A DNA stretch of 64,000 bases from Pseudoalteromonas shioyasakiensis. Lineage in GTDB: Bacteria; Pseudomonadota; Gammaproteobacteria; Enterobacterales; Alteromonadaceae. The translations under genes were made by a program, and so were the position numbers. The DNA is taken from contig NZ_JANIGL010000001.1 of assembly GCF_024518675.1 (NCBI RefSeq), positions 682,001 through 746,000 of the forward strand. The letters are read 5' to 3'. How positions within the stretch are numbered: position 1 is the stretch's first letter; each line of letters begins with the position of its first letter. Positions 52,728 to 62,489 of this stretch are shown here, piece by piece. Below the pieces are notes generated by a model, which searched no databases, was not told the origin of the DNA, and was given only the letters and a program-made list of their open reading frames with translations.

Positions 52728-53645
52728 TTAAGGCATATCCATTAATGCTTGGCTGGTTTCATCGAGTTTCAGCTTATAGTTTTCAGCACTTAACCCGAGT
52801 AATTGTGGCAAGGTGGCGGCAATACAAATTGACGACAGCGTACCAACGACTATCCCTGCAAACAAGGCAATAGAAAACCCTTCTAATGGCGCACCAGCTA
52901 AAAGCCACACACTTGCAACCGTAGCTAGGGTTGTCCCTGAAGTAATAAGAGTACGAGTTAAGGTACTTGCAATAGCATTATTAATGACGCTATCAACAGA
53001 TAACTGCTGATTACTGTCAATTCTTAATAGCTCTCGCACTCTATCTCCAACAATAATAGAGTCATTCAAAGAATAGCCTATTATGGCTAATAAACTGGCT
53101 AGCACTGTTAAGTTAAATTCAAGTCCTAGCCAAGCAAATAGTCCAACCACAATAATAATATCGTGCAATAGCGCGACCACAGCGCCAATCGCTAAACGCC
53201 ATTCAAAACGAACGGCCAAATACATCATTACCGCCACCATAGCAGCAAATAAAGCTAAACACCCTTGCTCAAATAACTCATCCCCAACTTGAGAGCCTAA
53301 ATACGATGATGATATAACCTTTACTTCAAGCTCATCATTGTCTTCAAGTGAATCAAGCCATTGCCCTTGCAGCTCACTTTGCTTTAGTTGAAAGTGCTGC
53401 TCAGATTGCGCGGTTAAAATATAATTAGTGATGCCTGAATCACTAATTTTATCATTCAATTGGCTTTGCGTTAGTACTTTACTTGTCGTGAACTCAGTTA
53501 AATACCCACCTGTAAAATCAAAGCCCATGTTCAGCCCTTTATAAGCAATCCCCAATAGAGCGCTGATCACTAGTAAAACAGAAAAAGCCAAGCCTACAAA
53601 GCGTAAGTGGGAGCCATTTTTTAACCATGAAAAATTAATCATCAT
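52728..53645 (-). CDS. secF: Protein translocase subunit SecF
   Basis: 305 residues with six membrane helices and a periplasmic domain between helices 1 and 2. The first segment has GLNMGFDFTGGYLTEFTTSK. The core has ALLHDIIIVVGLFAWLG, IIGYSLNDSIIVGDRVRELL and AIASTLTRTLITSGTTLATV. It begins within the secD stop (ATGA), giving secD-secF coupling. SecDF uses the proton gradient to pull exported protein. This pair lacks the usual yajC gene. Confidence 0.95.
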   Translation of the reverse strand: MMINFSWLKNGSHLRFVGLAFSVLLVISALLGIAYKGLNMGFDFTGGYLTEFTTSKVLTQSQLNDKISDSGITNYILTAQSEQHFQLKQSELQGQWLDSLEDNDELEVKVISSSYLGSQVGDELFEQGCLALFAAMVAVMMYLAVRFEWRLAIGAVVALLHDIIIVVGLFAWLGLEFNLTVLASLLAIIGYSLNDSIIVGDRVRELLRIDSNQQLSVDSVINNAIASTLTRTLITSGTTLATVASVWLLAGAPLEGFSIALFAGIVVGTLSSICIAATLPQLLGLSAENYKLKLDETSQALMDMP

Positions 53646-55483
53646 GCTTTCACTCCTTGTTTATTGGCAAGCTTTAAATACAGAGTTTGGCTGAGCGCCT
53701 TTGATACATAAACACCGGTAAACACGCTCGTGATCAACCCAAGTGCTAACGTTATGGCAAAGCCTTTAATTGGGCCATAGCCAATACTATATAAAATAAC
53801 AGCCGTGATCATAGTCGTGATATTAGCATCAAAAATCGTGCTAAACGCTTGGTTATAACCTTGCTCTATTGCTTGATAGGGTGCTCTGCCCTTGCGCCGC
53901 TCCTCTTTGATACGCTCAAAAATAATCACGTTAGTATCAACCGCCATGCCAATTGTCAGTACCAAACCAGCAATGCCAGGAAGCGTTAACACAACACCAG
54001 GTAGTAATGACATTAAACCAACCAGAGCGGTTAAATTCAGTACTAACGCAATGTTTGCAATCAAGCCTAAACGACGATACCACAGCGCCATAAATGCAAG
54101 TGTGACCCCCATTCCCAACATTAGCGCAGCCAAACCATTGTTAATATTATCAGCCCCTAAACTCGGCCCAATTGTTTGCTCTTGTACAATAGTAACTGGC
54201 GCAGTCAATGACCCTGCACGTAGCAATAGGGCTAAATCTTGTGCCGCTTGTGTACTTTGCATATTGGTAATACTAAACCGGCTACTCAAATGCTGAATGA
54301 TATTTGCAACGTTAATAACTTCACTCTTTTTAACCGTGTCGCCCTGTGCATTTTGGTAATACTCTGAGTACACTGTTGCCATCGGTTTACCAATATTACG
54401 TTTTGAAAACGCAGACATCGCCTCGCCACCTTGGCTATCTAAGCTCAGTTGAACTAGTGGTTTCCCCCACTCATCACGGCCAGATTGTGCATTGTTAATA
54501 TGCTTACCTGAAAAAATAGCCACAGGGTCTAAATTGATGGTTCCACCCTCTTTGAGCTGAAACGTTTTACCACCGCTCTCTTTTAACTGATAAAAATCTA
54601 AAGAAGCCGTTGCACCGATAATCCGCTTAGCAGCGCTTGGGTCTTGTACCCCAGGCAACTCAATACGGATACGTTGCTTGCCTTGGCGCTGTGTCACCGC
54701 TTCGGTAATGCCCAGCTCTTCAATTCGCCCCCTTAGGGTAGTCAGGGTCTGGTTCATCACTTCTTTTATGAATACACTTTGACCTTGTTCACTAAAACTA
54801 AAGGCAACGCTTGTCATACTGCCTTGGGTATGAGAAATAACCTGTAACCGCTCAAATCGCGTTAACACAGCTTGCTCTACATTTTTTAAACTGCTGAGTG
54901 AATTTTCTAATGCATGCAACTCAAATCCAGTGCTGTTTTTTTGCACTCGCACACCACGCGCTTTTTGTTCACGAATAATACTTTTAGTTTGCTCATACGC
55001 ACTGTCTAGTTGTTCTTGTTGCGCTTTAGCAAGATCAACATCAAGCACAAACAATACTCCGCCATTGAGATCTAGACCTAGCTTAATCGGCGCTAAACCA
55101 AGCCCTTGAAGCCACTGGGGACTGGTTTGATGGCTCACTATTTTACTCTCAAGTTGCGAAAACTGCCCTTGCAATGCCGCTTGCGCTGCAGCACTCTTAC
55201 TAGGCGTCTCAAGTAAAATAGTTAACGAGCTATGATTGTTTTCAAGTTGCTCGGTTGATTGAGCAACGATAAACCCATGTTGGTTTAAAAATGCGATGAG
55301 TTGCTTTTGTGGGGAGATTTGGCTTACAGCCTCACTAGATGGCATAGTAATATGAAGCCAAGAATGAGCAGGATACAAATTAGGCAACGCACTAATAGCC
55401 AATAAGATCAGCGCCATACACATTGCCATATAACTAATTTTAAACCGTTGCCATAACGGTTTTTTTACTTTTTTATTTAACAT
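53642..55483 (-). CDS. secD: Protein translocase subunit SecD
   Basis: 613 residues from the ATG at 55483 (MLNKKVKKPLWQRFKISYMA), with AAAGGAAG 7-14 bases upstream; the further upstream ATG at 55507 lacks a site. The P1 periplasmic region has IKLGLDLNGGVLFVLDVDLA and the GRIEELGITEAVTQRQGKQR motif. Membrane helices include VLTIGMAVDTNVIIFERIKE, the signature with an Asp required for proton flow. No yajC, tgt or queA gene adjoins, so this may be the second secDF copy found in some Alteromonadales rather than the primary one. Confidence 0.94.
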   Translation of the reverse strand: MLNKKVKKPLWQRFKISYMAMCMALILLAISALPNLYPAHSWLHITMPSSEAVSQISPQKQLIAFLNQHGFIVAQSTEQLENNHSSLTILLETPSKSAAAQAALQGQFSQLESKIVSHQTSPQWLQGLGLAPIKLGLDLNGGVLFVLDVDLAKAQQEQLDSAYEQTKSIIREQKARGVRVQKNSTGFELHALENSLSSLKNVEQAVLTRFERLQVISHTQGSMTSVAFSFSEQGQSVFIKEVMNQTLTTLRGRIEELGITEAVTQRQGKQRIRIELPGVQDPSAAKRIIGATASLDFYQLKESGGKTFQLKEGGTINLDPVAIFSGKHINNAQSGRDEWGKPLVQLSLDSQGGEAMSAFSKRNIGKPMATVYSEYYQNAQGDTVKKSEVINVANIIQHLSSRFSITNMQSTQAAQDLALLLRAGSLTAPVTIVQEQTIGPSLGADNINNGLAALMLGMGVTLAFMALWYRRLGLIANIALVLNLTALVGLMSLLPGVVLTLPGIAGLVLTIGMAVDTNVIIFERIKEERRKGRAPYQAIEQGYNQAFSTIFDANITTMITAVILYSIGYGPIKGFAITLALGLITSVFTGVYVSKALSQTLYLKLANKQGVKA

Positions 55484-55573
55484 ACGTCTTCCTTTGAGCC
55501 AATGCATAGCATCAGCACATGCCTAACAGGCACATTAATTTTTTCGTTTTTTAGCTATAAATTAACGTAGGAA

Positions 55574-56041
55574 TTAACTGTGGTAGGTATTAACAGCTCG
55601 ATAAAGTAAATTAGCATCTTTCCAGCCACTTAGACGGGATTTTGTTCCTTCGTAAGCCGTATACCAAGGTGGTAGAACCGCTGGCTCTAAAGGTTGTAAA
55701 AATAGTTCTCGGGCGAGACTTGGGGGAGAAAATTCAAAAATTTCGGTGTAATTAGGCTCAACTTGGAGTTGATGTAAAAACACTGATGAATTACTGATAA
55801 CAACACGAAACTGTACTGGTTCAAAACCAGGGTCGCTTGGTTGTTCATCAACTTGTTTCGACGTACCATAATCACCCACAGACTCATCCAGCTGAGGATG
55901 ACTAAGTTGACTGATGGTCAACTCACTGTTTATAAGCGATTGTTCAAAACTAACTTTATCTACGCCCGCAGCACTAACATGCGCACTAAAAAGTGCAACA
56001 ACAAATAAAAATGCAGAAAAAATCAGGCGTAAACGAATCAT
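55574..56041 (-). CDS. Exported protein of unknown function
   Basis: 155 residues. Signal peptide 1-24 (LIFSAFLFVVALFSAHVSA). The mature part has SFEQSLINSELTISQLSHPQ, an acidic spacer, FEPVQFRVVISNSSVFLHQL and a C-terminal PPWYTAYEGTKSRLSGWKDA. I do not recognise the family and see no cysteines. It is 66 bases upstream of, and in the same direction as, secDF, so it could share a transcript with it. Confidence 0.72.
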   Translation of the reverse strand: MIRLRLIFSAFLFVVALFSAHVSAAGVDKVSFEQSLINSELTISQLSHPQLDESVGDYGTSKQVDEQPSDPGFEPVQFRVVISNSSVFLHQLQVEPNYTEIFEFSPPSLARELFLQPLEPAVLPPWYTAYEGTKSRLSGWKDANLLYRAVNTYHS

Positions 56042-56371
56042 TTTATAATCAACTTATATTAGTAACTAGCTATATTGGGACGAAAATCACTAACTCAAGC
56101 CCATACTGTTAAATTAACTATTTCCCCGTAAATGCAATAGCGAGAACTCTAACGCGGATAAATAAAAGGTTTAATACACAATTAATAACGTATTATTTAA
56201 CCTAGAGAAAATGCAGCTTTACAGCGACTCTAGGTGAAACTTTAATACTCATTCCATCGAGCTGTGAGGTAATTCACCTCAAAACATTTGTTTCATTGCG
56301 CATTATCAATAACAATCAATAATTAAATAAATTTATAAACAAACGATAAAAATAAAACCAAAGGGTATTCC
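56042..56371. other. 330-base divergent promoter region
   Basis: AT-rich, between the secreted protein gene (minus) and the M13 peptidase gene (plus). I see no recognisable operator or RNA. Short A/T tracts only. Confidence 0.4.
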
Positions 56372-58456
56372 ATGAATAAAACACTCCTCGCAGCCACCTT
56401 AGCTGCTCTATTCTTAACAGGCTGTTCAAAGCCAGAACCTACACAAACAAATAACACTGACACTAAAACAACAGTTGAAACAGCTTCAGTCGCGCAAAAA
56501 GCTGAGCTTGGAAGCTTTGGTGTTGATCTAAGCGCTCGTAACGAAGCTGTAAAACCTGGCGATGATTTTTTCATGTATGCCAGTGGCACCTGGTATGACA
56601 ATTATGAAATGCCAGCAGACAAAACCCGCTATGGTGCATTTTCTGCTTTAGCTGAGCGTAGTGAAGAGCGTGTTAAAACCATTATTGAAGAAATTGCCGC
56701 GCGTGATGATTTAAACCCAGAAGAGCAATTAATTGCTGATTTTTACAATGCCTACATGGATACCGAAACGCTTAATAAATTAGGCTTAGCCCCTATTAAG
56801 CCTTTACTTAAAGATATTAGCGCAGTTTCGTCAACTGACGACTTAACTAAGCTGTTTGGTCAATCATGGTTATCTGGTGTAAATTCGCCGATTGGCGGTG
56901 GCATGTGGTTTAACCGACTTGATCCTAATAAGTATGAAATGTCTTTAGGCGCTGGCGGCCTAGGTTTACCAGATCGTTCTTATTACCTAGAAGATTCTGA
57001 ACGCTTTGAAAAAACGCGCGCTGCTTATGTTGCACATATTAGTGAAATGCTAACATTGGCAGGCGTTGATAACAGCACTGAGCGAGCAAAATCAATCTTA
57101 GCGCTTGAAACAAAAATTGCACAAGGTCATTGGCCTCGTGAAAAACGCCGCAATCGCGATCTTACATTAAATCAAATAAAACGGGACGAACTTAGTACAA
57201 CTTACCCCAATTTTAATTGGGATCTTTACTTTGCTCAAACGGGTTATCAAGTACCGCAACTTAATGTGTCACAGCCTGAGCCTGTTAAAGCCATGATTGA
57301 GCTAATCAATCAAGAAGATTTAGCAGTATGGAAAGACTACTTAACGTATCACGCACTTAGCGGTAACGCATCATTATTATCAGAAGAAGTCTTTAATACT
57401 AACTTTGCTTTTTATGGTAAAGAGTTAAGCGGTCAACAACAGCCTCGTCCTCGCTGGAAACGTGCTATTAGCCAAATGTCAGGAACAACATCGTTAGGTT
57501 TTGCAATTGGTAAAGTATACGTTGACCGTTACTTCCCTGAGTCATCCAAACAACAAATGTCTGAGCTAGTTGAAAACCTTCGCACCGCCCTTGGTGAACG
57601 TATTGATAACCTCGATTGGATGGGCGAAGAAACCAAAGTCAATGCGCATGCTAAATTAGCCGCGTTTGTACCAAAAATTGGTTACCCAGATGTATGGCAG
57701 TCCTATGATGGTTTAACAATTAGTAAAACTGATTTAATGGGGAATGTTAAAAACACTCGTGAATTCTTTAGAGCTGATAGCGTTGCCAAAGAGCTTGAAA
57801 AAACCGATCGTAATCGCTGGGGTATGACACCACAACGCGTTAACGCTTACTACAATAGCTCGTTTAACGAAATTGTATTTCCTGCGGCTATTTTACAACC
57901 ACCATTTTTTGATCCAAATGCCGATCCAGCCGTTAACTATGGTGGCATAGGTGCTGTTATTGGTCATGAAATGGGGCATGGTTTTGATGATCAAGGTTCT
58001 AAATCAGATGCCAATGGTGTACAACGTAACTGGTGGACAGACGCCGACCGTGCAGCATTTGATGCTAAAGCCGATCAGCTTGCAGCCCAGTACAGCCAGT
58101 ACGAGCCAATCCCAGGTAATTTCGTAAATGGTCGTAACAGCTTAGGTGAAAACATTGGTGATGTGGGCGGCTTAGCAATGGCTTACCATGCTTATAAATT
58201 AAGCTTAAATGGGAAAGAAGCGCCAGTTATCGACGGCTTAACGGGCGATCAACGCTTCTTCCTTGCTTGGGCGCAAGTATGGAAAGAAAAACGTACAGAG
58301 CAAAGTATGCTAAACCAACTTCGTGGTGGCACGCACGCGCCAGGTCGCTTTAGAGCACAAGCACCACGTAATCATGATGCATGGTACAAAGCGTTTGATG
58401 TAAAACCTGGCGATAAGCTTTATTTACCTGAAGAAGAGCGTGTACGTATTTGGTAA
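56372..58456 (+). CDS. M13-family zinc metallopeptidase, lipoprotein (PepO/neprilysin type)
   Basis: 694 residues. Lipobox LTGC gives Cys18. The N-terminal FGVDLSARNEAVKPGDDFFM is the M13 start. The zinc site is H532-E-M-G-H536 (VIGHEMGHGFDDQG) with Glu593 and Asp597 in GENIGDVGGLAM. The NAYYNSSFNEIVFPAAILQP motif and the terminal FDVKPGDKLYLPEEERVRIW are also typical. It hydrolyses oligopeptides outside the cytoplasmic membrane. It is monocistronic with a terminator behind. Confidence 0.95.
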   Translation: MNKTLLAATLAALFLTGCSKPEPTQTNNTDTKTTVETASVAQKAELGSFGVDLSARNEAVKPGDDFFMYASGTWYDNYEMPADKTRYGAFSALAERSEERVKTIIEEIAARDDLNPEEQLIADFYNAYMDTETLNKLGLAPIKPLLKDISAVSSTDDLTKLFGQSWLSGVNSPIGGGMWFNRLDPNKYEMSLGAGGLGLPDRSYYLEDSERFEKTRAAYVAHISEMLTLAGVDNSTERAKSILALETKIAQGHWPREKRRNRDLTLNQIKRDELSTTYPNFNWDLYFAQTGYQVPQLNVSQPEPVKAMIELINQEDLAVWKDYLTYHALSGNASLLSEEVFNTNFAFYGKELSGQQQPRPRWKRAISQMSGTTSLGFAIGKVYVDRYFPESSKQQMSELVENLRTALGERIDNLDWMGEETKVNAHAKLAAFVPKIGYPDVWQSYDGLTISKTDLMGNVKNTREFFRADSVAKELEKTDRNRWGMTPQRVNAYYNSSFNEIVFPAAILQPPFFDPNADPAVNYGGIGAVIGHEMGHGFDDQGSKSDANGVQRNWWTDADRAAFDAKADQLAAQYSQYEPIPGNFVNGRNSLGENIGDVGGLAMAYHAYKLSLNGKEAPVIDGLTGDQRFFLAWAQVWKEKRTEQSMLNQLRGGTHAPGRFRAQAPRNHDAWYKAFDVKPGDKLYLPEEERVRIW

Positions 58457-58490
58457 GTTATACGCGTGAGTAAAAAATCATAAACCTTAT

Positions 58491-58518
58491 AATAACCCGC
58501 ATTCGCGGGTTATTTTAT
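58491..58518 (+). terminator. Terminator after the M13 peptidase gene
   Basis: AATAACCCGC (58491-58500), loop ATTC, then GCGGGTTATT (58505-58514) and further T. Confidence 0.85.
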
Positions 58519-58650
58519 TCTTACAGCTCTAAAACGGGCTCATTATCAATGCTCAATCTTAGAATACTTACTAGCCCTACCCGAAATTTACCTTTAGAAT
58601 ACGGCATTATAAAATTTATACTTTTAAAAAACATTTAAGGCGAAACGCAG

Positions 58651-59364
58651 ATGGGAAGAGCTTACCAAAACAAAAAAGATTCAATGGCTAAAACTGCGGG
58701 TGCTAAAACAAAAGTTTACTCAAAGTACGGAAAAGAAATTTATATTTGCGCTAAAAATGGCGGTGTTGATACCGATGGTAACTTAGCACTTCGCCGTTTG
58801 ATTGAGCGCGCAAAGAAAGACCAAGTCCCTGCGCATGTTATTGAGCGTGCTATCGACAAAGCCAAAGGCGGCGGCGGTGAAGATTATGCTGCAACGCGCT
58901 ATGAAGGCTATGGTCCGGGTAATTGCATGATCATTGTAGATTGCTTAACCGATAACAATAAACGTACATTTGCTGATGTTCGCGTGTGTTTTACCAAAGC
59001 AAATGCAAAAATTGGTGCACAAAACTCAGTCTCTCACTTATTTGATCACCTCGCTATTTTTGTATTTGACGGTGATGACGATGAAGCCGTATTAGAAGCG
59101 CTGATGATGGCCGATGTTGATGTAACAGATGTAGAAGTCGAATCAGGTAAAGTCACTGTTTTCGCTCCTCACACCGAATACAACAACACCCGCACGGCCC
59201 TTGAAGAAATGGGTATCACAGAGTTCGACGAAGATTTAATTGCATTTGTGCCACAAGTAGAAGCCCCAATAGAAGGGGAAGACGTGGAAGTCATGGAACG
59301 CTTTTTGGCCATGCTTGAAGATTGTGACGATGTACAAAACGTGTACCACAACGCACAGTTTTAA
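58651..59364 (+). CDS. YebC/PmpR (TACO1) family protein, YeeN-like branch
   Basis: 237 residues. The N-terminus [20 protein letters not shown] and [16 protein letters not shown] is the YeeN-type variant. Also present are [49 protein letters not shown] and the [12 protein letters not shown] end. YebC-family proteins act in translation of difficult stretches or as regulators; the YeeN branch is less studied. It has AAGGCGAAACGC before the ATG and a terminator after the stop, so it is a single-gene unit. Confidence 0.93.
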   Translation: MGRAYQNKKDSMAKTAGAKTKVYSKYGKEIYICAKNGGVDTDGNLALRRLIERAKKDQVPAHVIERAIDKAKGGGGEDYAATRYEGYGPGNCMIIVDCLTDNNKRTFADVRVCFTKANAKIGAQNSVSHLFDHLAIFVFDGDDDEAVLEALMMADVDVTDVEVESGKVTVFAPHTEYNNTRTALEEMGITEFDEDLIAFVPQVEAPIEGEDVEVMERFLAMLEDCDDVQNVYHNAQF

Positions 59365-59386
59365 TTAATACTGTTATCACTTTAAA

Positions 59387-59413
59387 AGAGGCCAACTTAG
59401 TTTGGCCTTTTTG
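59387..59413 (+). terminator. Terminator after the yebC-type gene
   Basis: AAGAGGCCAA... with GGCCAA (59390-59395) pairing TTGGCC (59402-59407), flanked by A-T pairs and a TTTTT run. Confidence 0.85.
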
Positions 59414-59439
59414 ATTTTTAAAATAAACGGAATTGTATT

Positions 59440-60714
59440 TTGAACACCTTAACACAACTTCAAAGTGATGAGTTAGTAGGCGCGAAACGCTTACAATTAG
59501 TCGAACAGTTGGACTCTTTTCCCGCAGAAATTTTTACTCTACGCGACACCCTAGAGGTACTCGATTTATCTAATAACCAACTATCAGATTTACCCGATGA
59601 GTTTGCTTGCCTGAGCAAATTAAAGCGGGTGTTTTTATCGTTTAATCAGTTTAAGCACATTCCCCCCGTGTTAGCAAAGTGCCCAGCCCTCGTCATGATT
59701 GCGTTTAAAGGCAACCAAATTAGTGAATTTACTGAACATAGCTTACCGCTTACAATCCAATGGCTAATTTTAACCGATAACTGTATCGAGCAATTGCCTG
59801 AGTCTTTTGGTGAGCTAACCCAGCTACGCAAATTGGCACTTGCGGGCAATAAAATACCGCGTTTGCCGCAAAGTATGCAACACTGCCAAGCACTTGAGCT
59901 TGTACGTTTATCAGCAAATAAACTAACCCATATAGATAATTGGTTGTTTGAGCTGCCCAAACTTACTTGGCTTGCCTTTGCCGGTAACAACTTTAATAAA
60001 TCACAATCGTTACAAAACGCCGCTCTGGAGCAAGCTAAACTCAACGAGTTTGAACTGCTAGCGGAGATTGGTGAAGGCGCATCAGGCATAATTCATTTAG
60101 CTGATTGGCATAAGCAAAGCGTGGCATTAAAGCTATTTAAAGGGGCGATCACCAGTGATGGCTACCCACTTGATGAAGTTAACTGTTGCTTACAGGCAGG
60201 CGTTCACACAAACCTTATCAAGGTGCTTGCGTATATTGATAACCCTGAGCAGTTAGGCCTTGTCATGGAGCTGATAAGCCAGGATTATCAAAATCTTGGG
60301 TTACCACCATCCCTTGAAACCTGTACTCGCGATACCTTTTCTGAGCATACCCAATTTAGCGCCCAAGCGATTGAGCACATTGTAAAACAAATGGTCAGTA
60401 CCCTTGCCCACTTACATGCTAAAAAAGTAAGCCACGGCGATGTTTACGCCCATAACATGATGATAAACGATGAATACAAGGTATTGTTTGGTGATTTTGG
60501 TGCAGCGACAAATCTAGATTCACTTACTGACTACCAACGTCAGCAAATGCAGATGATAGAAGTAAGAGCGATTGGCTGCTTAATTGATGATTTACTCAAT
60601 GTCTGTGATGAGGCTAACGCAACAGTAGTTAAACTGCAGCACATTGCGGCGCAATGTATGAATAGTGAAATCAGCCTACGCCCGAATTTATCCACTCTAA
60701 GCGCGCTTCTTTAA
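59440..60714 (+). CDS. Leucine-rich-repeat protein with C-terminal protein-kinase-like domain
   Basis: 424 residues, TTG start at 59440 (MNTLTQLQSDELVGAKRLQL). Leucine-rich repeats span about 15-200 (LEVLDLSNNQLSDLPDEF, LRKLALAGNKIPRLPQSM, LTWLAFAGNNF). The kinase domain spans about 205-424. The Gly loop is I210-G-E-G-A-S-G216, the ATP Lys is 231 (VALKLFKGA), the catalytic loop is HGDVYAHNMM with Asp334 and Asn339, and the metal Asp is 352 (FGDFGAAT). So the key catalytic residues are present, though HGD replaces HRD. No signal peptide or membrane helix is seen, so it is cytoplasmic. Role and substrates unknown. It is isolated between terminators. Confidence 0.87.
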   Translation: MNTLTQLQSDELVGAKRLQLVEQLDSFPAEIFTLRDTLEVLDLSNNQLSDLPDEFACLSKLKRVFLSFNQFKHIPPVLAKCPALVMIAFKGNQISEFTEHSLPLTIQWLILTDNCIEQLPESFGELTQLRKLALAGNKIPRLPQSMQHCQALELVRLSANKLTHIDNWLFELPKLTWLAFAGNNFNKSQSLQNAALEQAKLNEFELLAEIGEGASGIIHLADWHKQSVALKLFKGAITSDGYPLDEVNCCLQAGVHTNLIKVLAYIDNPEQLGLVMELISQDYQNLGLPPSLETCTRDTFSEHTQFSAQAIEHIVKQMVSTLAHLHAKKVSHGDVYAHNMMINDEYKVLFGDFGAATNLDSLTDYQRQQMQMIEVRAIGCLIDDLLNVCDEANATVVKLQHIAAQCMNSEISLRPNLSTLSALL

Positions 60715-60756
60715 CACTGTTAAATAGCACGGTAAAGTCAGGGATTTAAACATAAA

Positions 60757-60779
60757 AAAGCCGCGATTTACGCGGCTTT
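60757..60779. terminator. Bidirectional terminator between the LRR-kinase gene and gap
   Basis: AAAGCCGCG (60757-60765), loop ATTTA, then CGCGGCTTT (60771-60779). Confidence 0.9.
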
Positions 60780-60810
60780 GTTGGATAAAGCTAAACTTTT
60801 ATAGGGTCAA

Positions 60811-61815
60811 TTATAAGTACTGACCGAGTGCTTTAACTTGGTCTAACATGCGATTTGAGAAACCCCACTCGTTATCATACCAAGCCATCACTTTAACTAA
60901 TTTGCCTTCGGCTTTAGTTTGCGTTGAATCAAAGATTGAAGACGCTGGATTGTGATTAAAATCAATAGAAACAAGCGGAAGTTCGTTGTACTCTAGGATT
61001 TCTTTCATTGAACCTTCAGCAGCGGCTTTCATCACTTCATTGATTTCAGCAGCCGTAGTTTCACGTTTAGTGATAAAGGTAAAATCAACTAATGATACAT
61101 TAATCGTTGGAACACGTACTGACATGCCATCCAGCTTACCTGCAAGTTCAGGTAGTACTAAACCAACAGCTTTAGCAGCACCGGTTTTAGTTGGGATCAT
61201 AGATTGTGTTGCACTACGTGCACGGTATAAATCAGGGTGATACACATCTGATAAGTTTTGGTCATTCGTGTAAGCATGAATAGTCGTCATGCTGCCTTGC
61301 TCGATACCTACTGTGTCGTTGATTGCTTTTGCAATCGGCGCTAAACAGTTAGTCGTACATGATGCATTTGAAATAATGTTGCTATCAGCATTAATCACAT
61401 CGCTGTTTACGCCATGAACTACTGTTGCATCTAAATCAGTACCAGGAGCTGAAACAATCACTTTTTTCGCACCTGCTGTAATATGTTTCGCAGCATCATC
61501 ACGCTTAGTGAAAAAGCCAGTACATTCTAAAACGATGTCAACATTCAGCTCTTTCCACGGTAAGTTTGCTGGATCACGCTCTTGCGTTAAAGTAATTACA
61601 TCGTCGCCAATAAGCATAGTGTTATCAGCAAGGGTCACTTTTTGTGAAAATTGACCATGTACTGAATCAAATTGAGTTAGGTGTGCATTTACGTTAGCCG
61701 GTGCTAAGTCATTAATTGCAACGATTTTAATATCGTTATTTTGTGCTGATTCATAAAGTGCACGTAATACATTGCGACCAATACGGCCATAGCCATTAAT
61801 TGCTACATTAATCAT
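60811..61815 (-). CDS. gap: Type I glyceraldehyde-3-phosphate dehydrogenase
   Basis: 334 residues. The NAD-binding start is [15 protein letters not shown] and [10 protein letters not shown] (Asp36, which favours NAD). The catalytic Cys153 is in [12 protein letters not shown]. His is in [12 protein letters not shown], and the substrate loop is [20 protein letters not shown]. It oxidises glyceraldehyde 3-phosphate to 1,3-bisphosphoglycerate. It lies 19 bases downstream of eda in the same direction; the pairing of gap with edd-eda feeds the triose phosphate from the Entner-Doudoroff pathway into lower glycolysis. Confidence 0.96.
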   Translation of the reverse strand: MINVAINGYGRIGRNVLRALYESAQNNDIKIVAINDLAPANVNAHLTQFDSVHGQFSQKVTLADNTMLIGDDVITLTQERDPANLPWKELNVDIVLECTGFFTKRDDAAKHITAGAKKVIVSAPGTDLDATVVHGVNSDVINADSNIISNASCTTNCLAPIAKAINDTVGIEQGSMTTIHAYTNDQNLSDVYHPDLYRARSATQSMIPTKTGAAKAVGLVLPELAGKLDGMSVRVPTINVSLVDFTFITKRETTAAEINEVMKAAAEGSMKEILEYNELPLVSIDFNHNPASSIFDSTQTKAEGKLVKVMAWYDNEWGFSNRMLDQVKALGQYL

Positions 61816-61834
61816 TTAAAAAACTCCCCTTTAA

Positions 61835-62455
61835 TTATTTAACTTCACTTGCTTGGCGAGCAAGCGCTTCAATGGCTTGCCAGTCTTTGTTTTCAATAAG
61901 TTGTTTATCTAGCATCCAGGTTCCACCTACACAAATTACATTGTTCAATGCTAAGTAATTAGGTGCAGTTGCTAAACTAATGCCACCTGTTGGGCAAAAG
62001 GTAACTTGCGGTAATGGCGCACCAATTGATTTAAGCATTGCAGTACCACCGGCAGCTTCGGCTGGAAAGAACTTTAAAAACTTAAAACCATGGCTTGCTA
62101 GTTTCATCACTTCGCTTGGCGTTGCTGCGCCCGGCAAAAATGGAATATCGCTATCTTTAGCTAATGCTAAAAGCTCGTCGTTGACACCTGGGCTCACCAT
62201 AAAGTCAGCACCTGCAGCCACAGACGCATCAAAGCTTGCTTTATCAATGACTGTGCCTGTGCCGACATAGGCTTCTGGTACTTCTGCTTTCATCAACTTG
62301 ACAGCTTCTGCTGCAATTGGCGTACGCAATGTAATTTCCAATGCTTTTAGGCCGCCGTTATAAAGTGCTCTGGCGAGCGGTGCAGCATCTTCAAGCTTGT
62401 CTATCACCACAACTGGCACAACGGGTGCCGATGATAAGATTTTTTCTATGCTCAT
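61835..62455 (-). CDS. eda: 2-dehydro-3-deoxy-phosphogluconate (KDPG) aldolase
   Basis: 206 residues, a TIM barrel. The base Glu40 and phosphate-binding region are in ALEITLRTPIA. The Schiff-base Lys128 is in FKFLKFFPAEAAGG. The GTGTVIDKASFDASVAAGAD and LPGAATPSEVMKLASHG segments are typical. It cleaves KDPG to pyruvate and glyceraldehyde 3-phosphate. It sits between edd (34 bases upstream) and gap, and reads as the second gene of an ED operon. Confidence 0.96.
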   Translation of the reverse strand: MSIEKILSSAPVVPVVVIDKLEDAAPLARALYNGGLKALEITLRTPIAAEAVKLMKAEVPEAYVGTGTVIDKASFDASVAAGADFMVSPGVNDELLALAKDSDIPFLPGAATPSEVMKLASHGFKFLKFFPAEAAGGTAMLKSIGAPLPQVTFCPTGGISLATAPNYLALNNVICVGGTWMLDKQLIENKDWQAIEALARQASEVK

Positions 62456-62489
62456 TGTATGTCCTCATTACCCTGTGAATGGCTAATTA

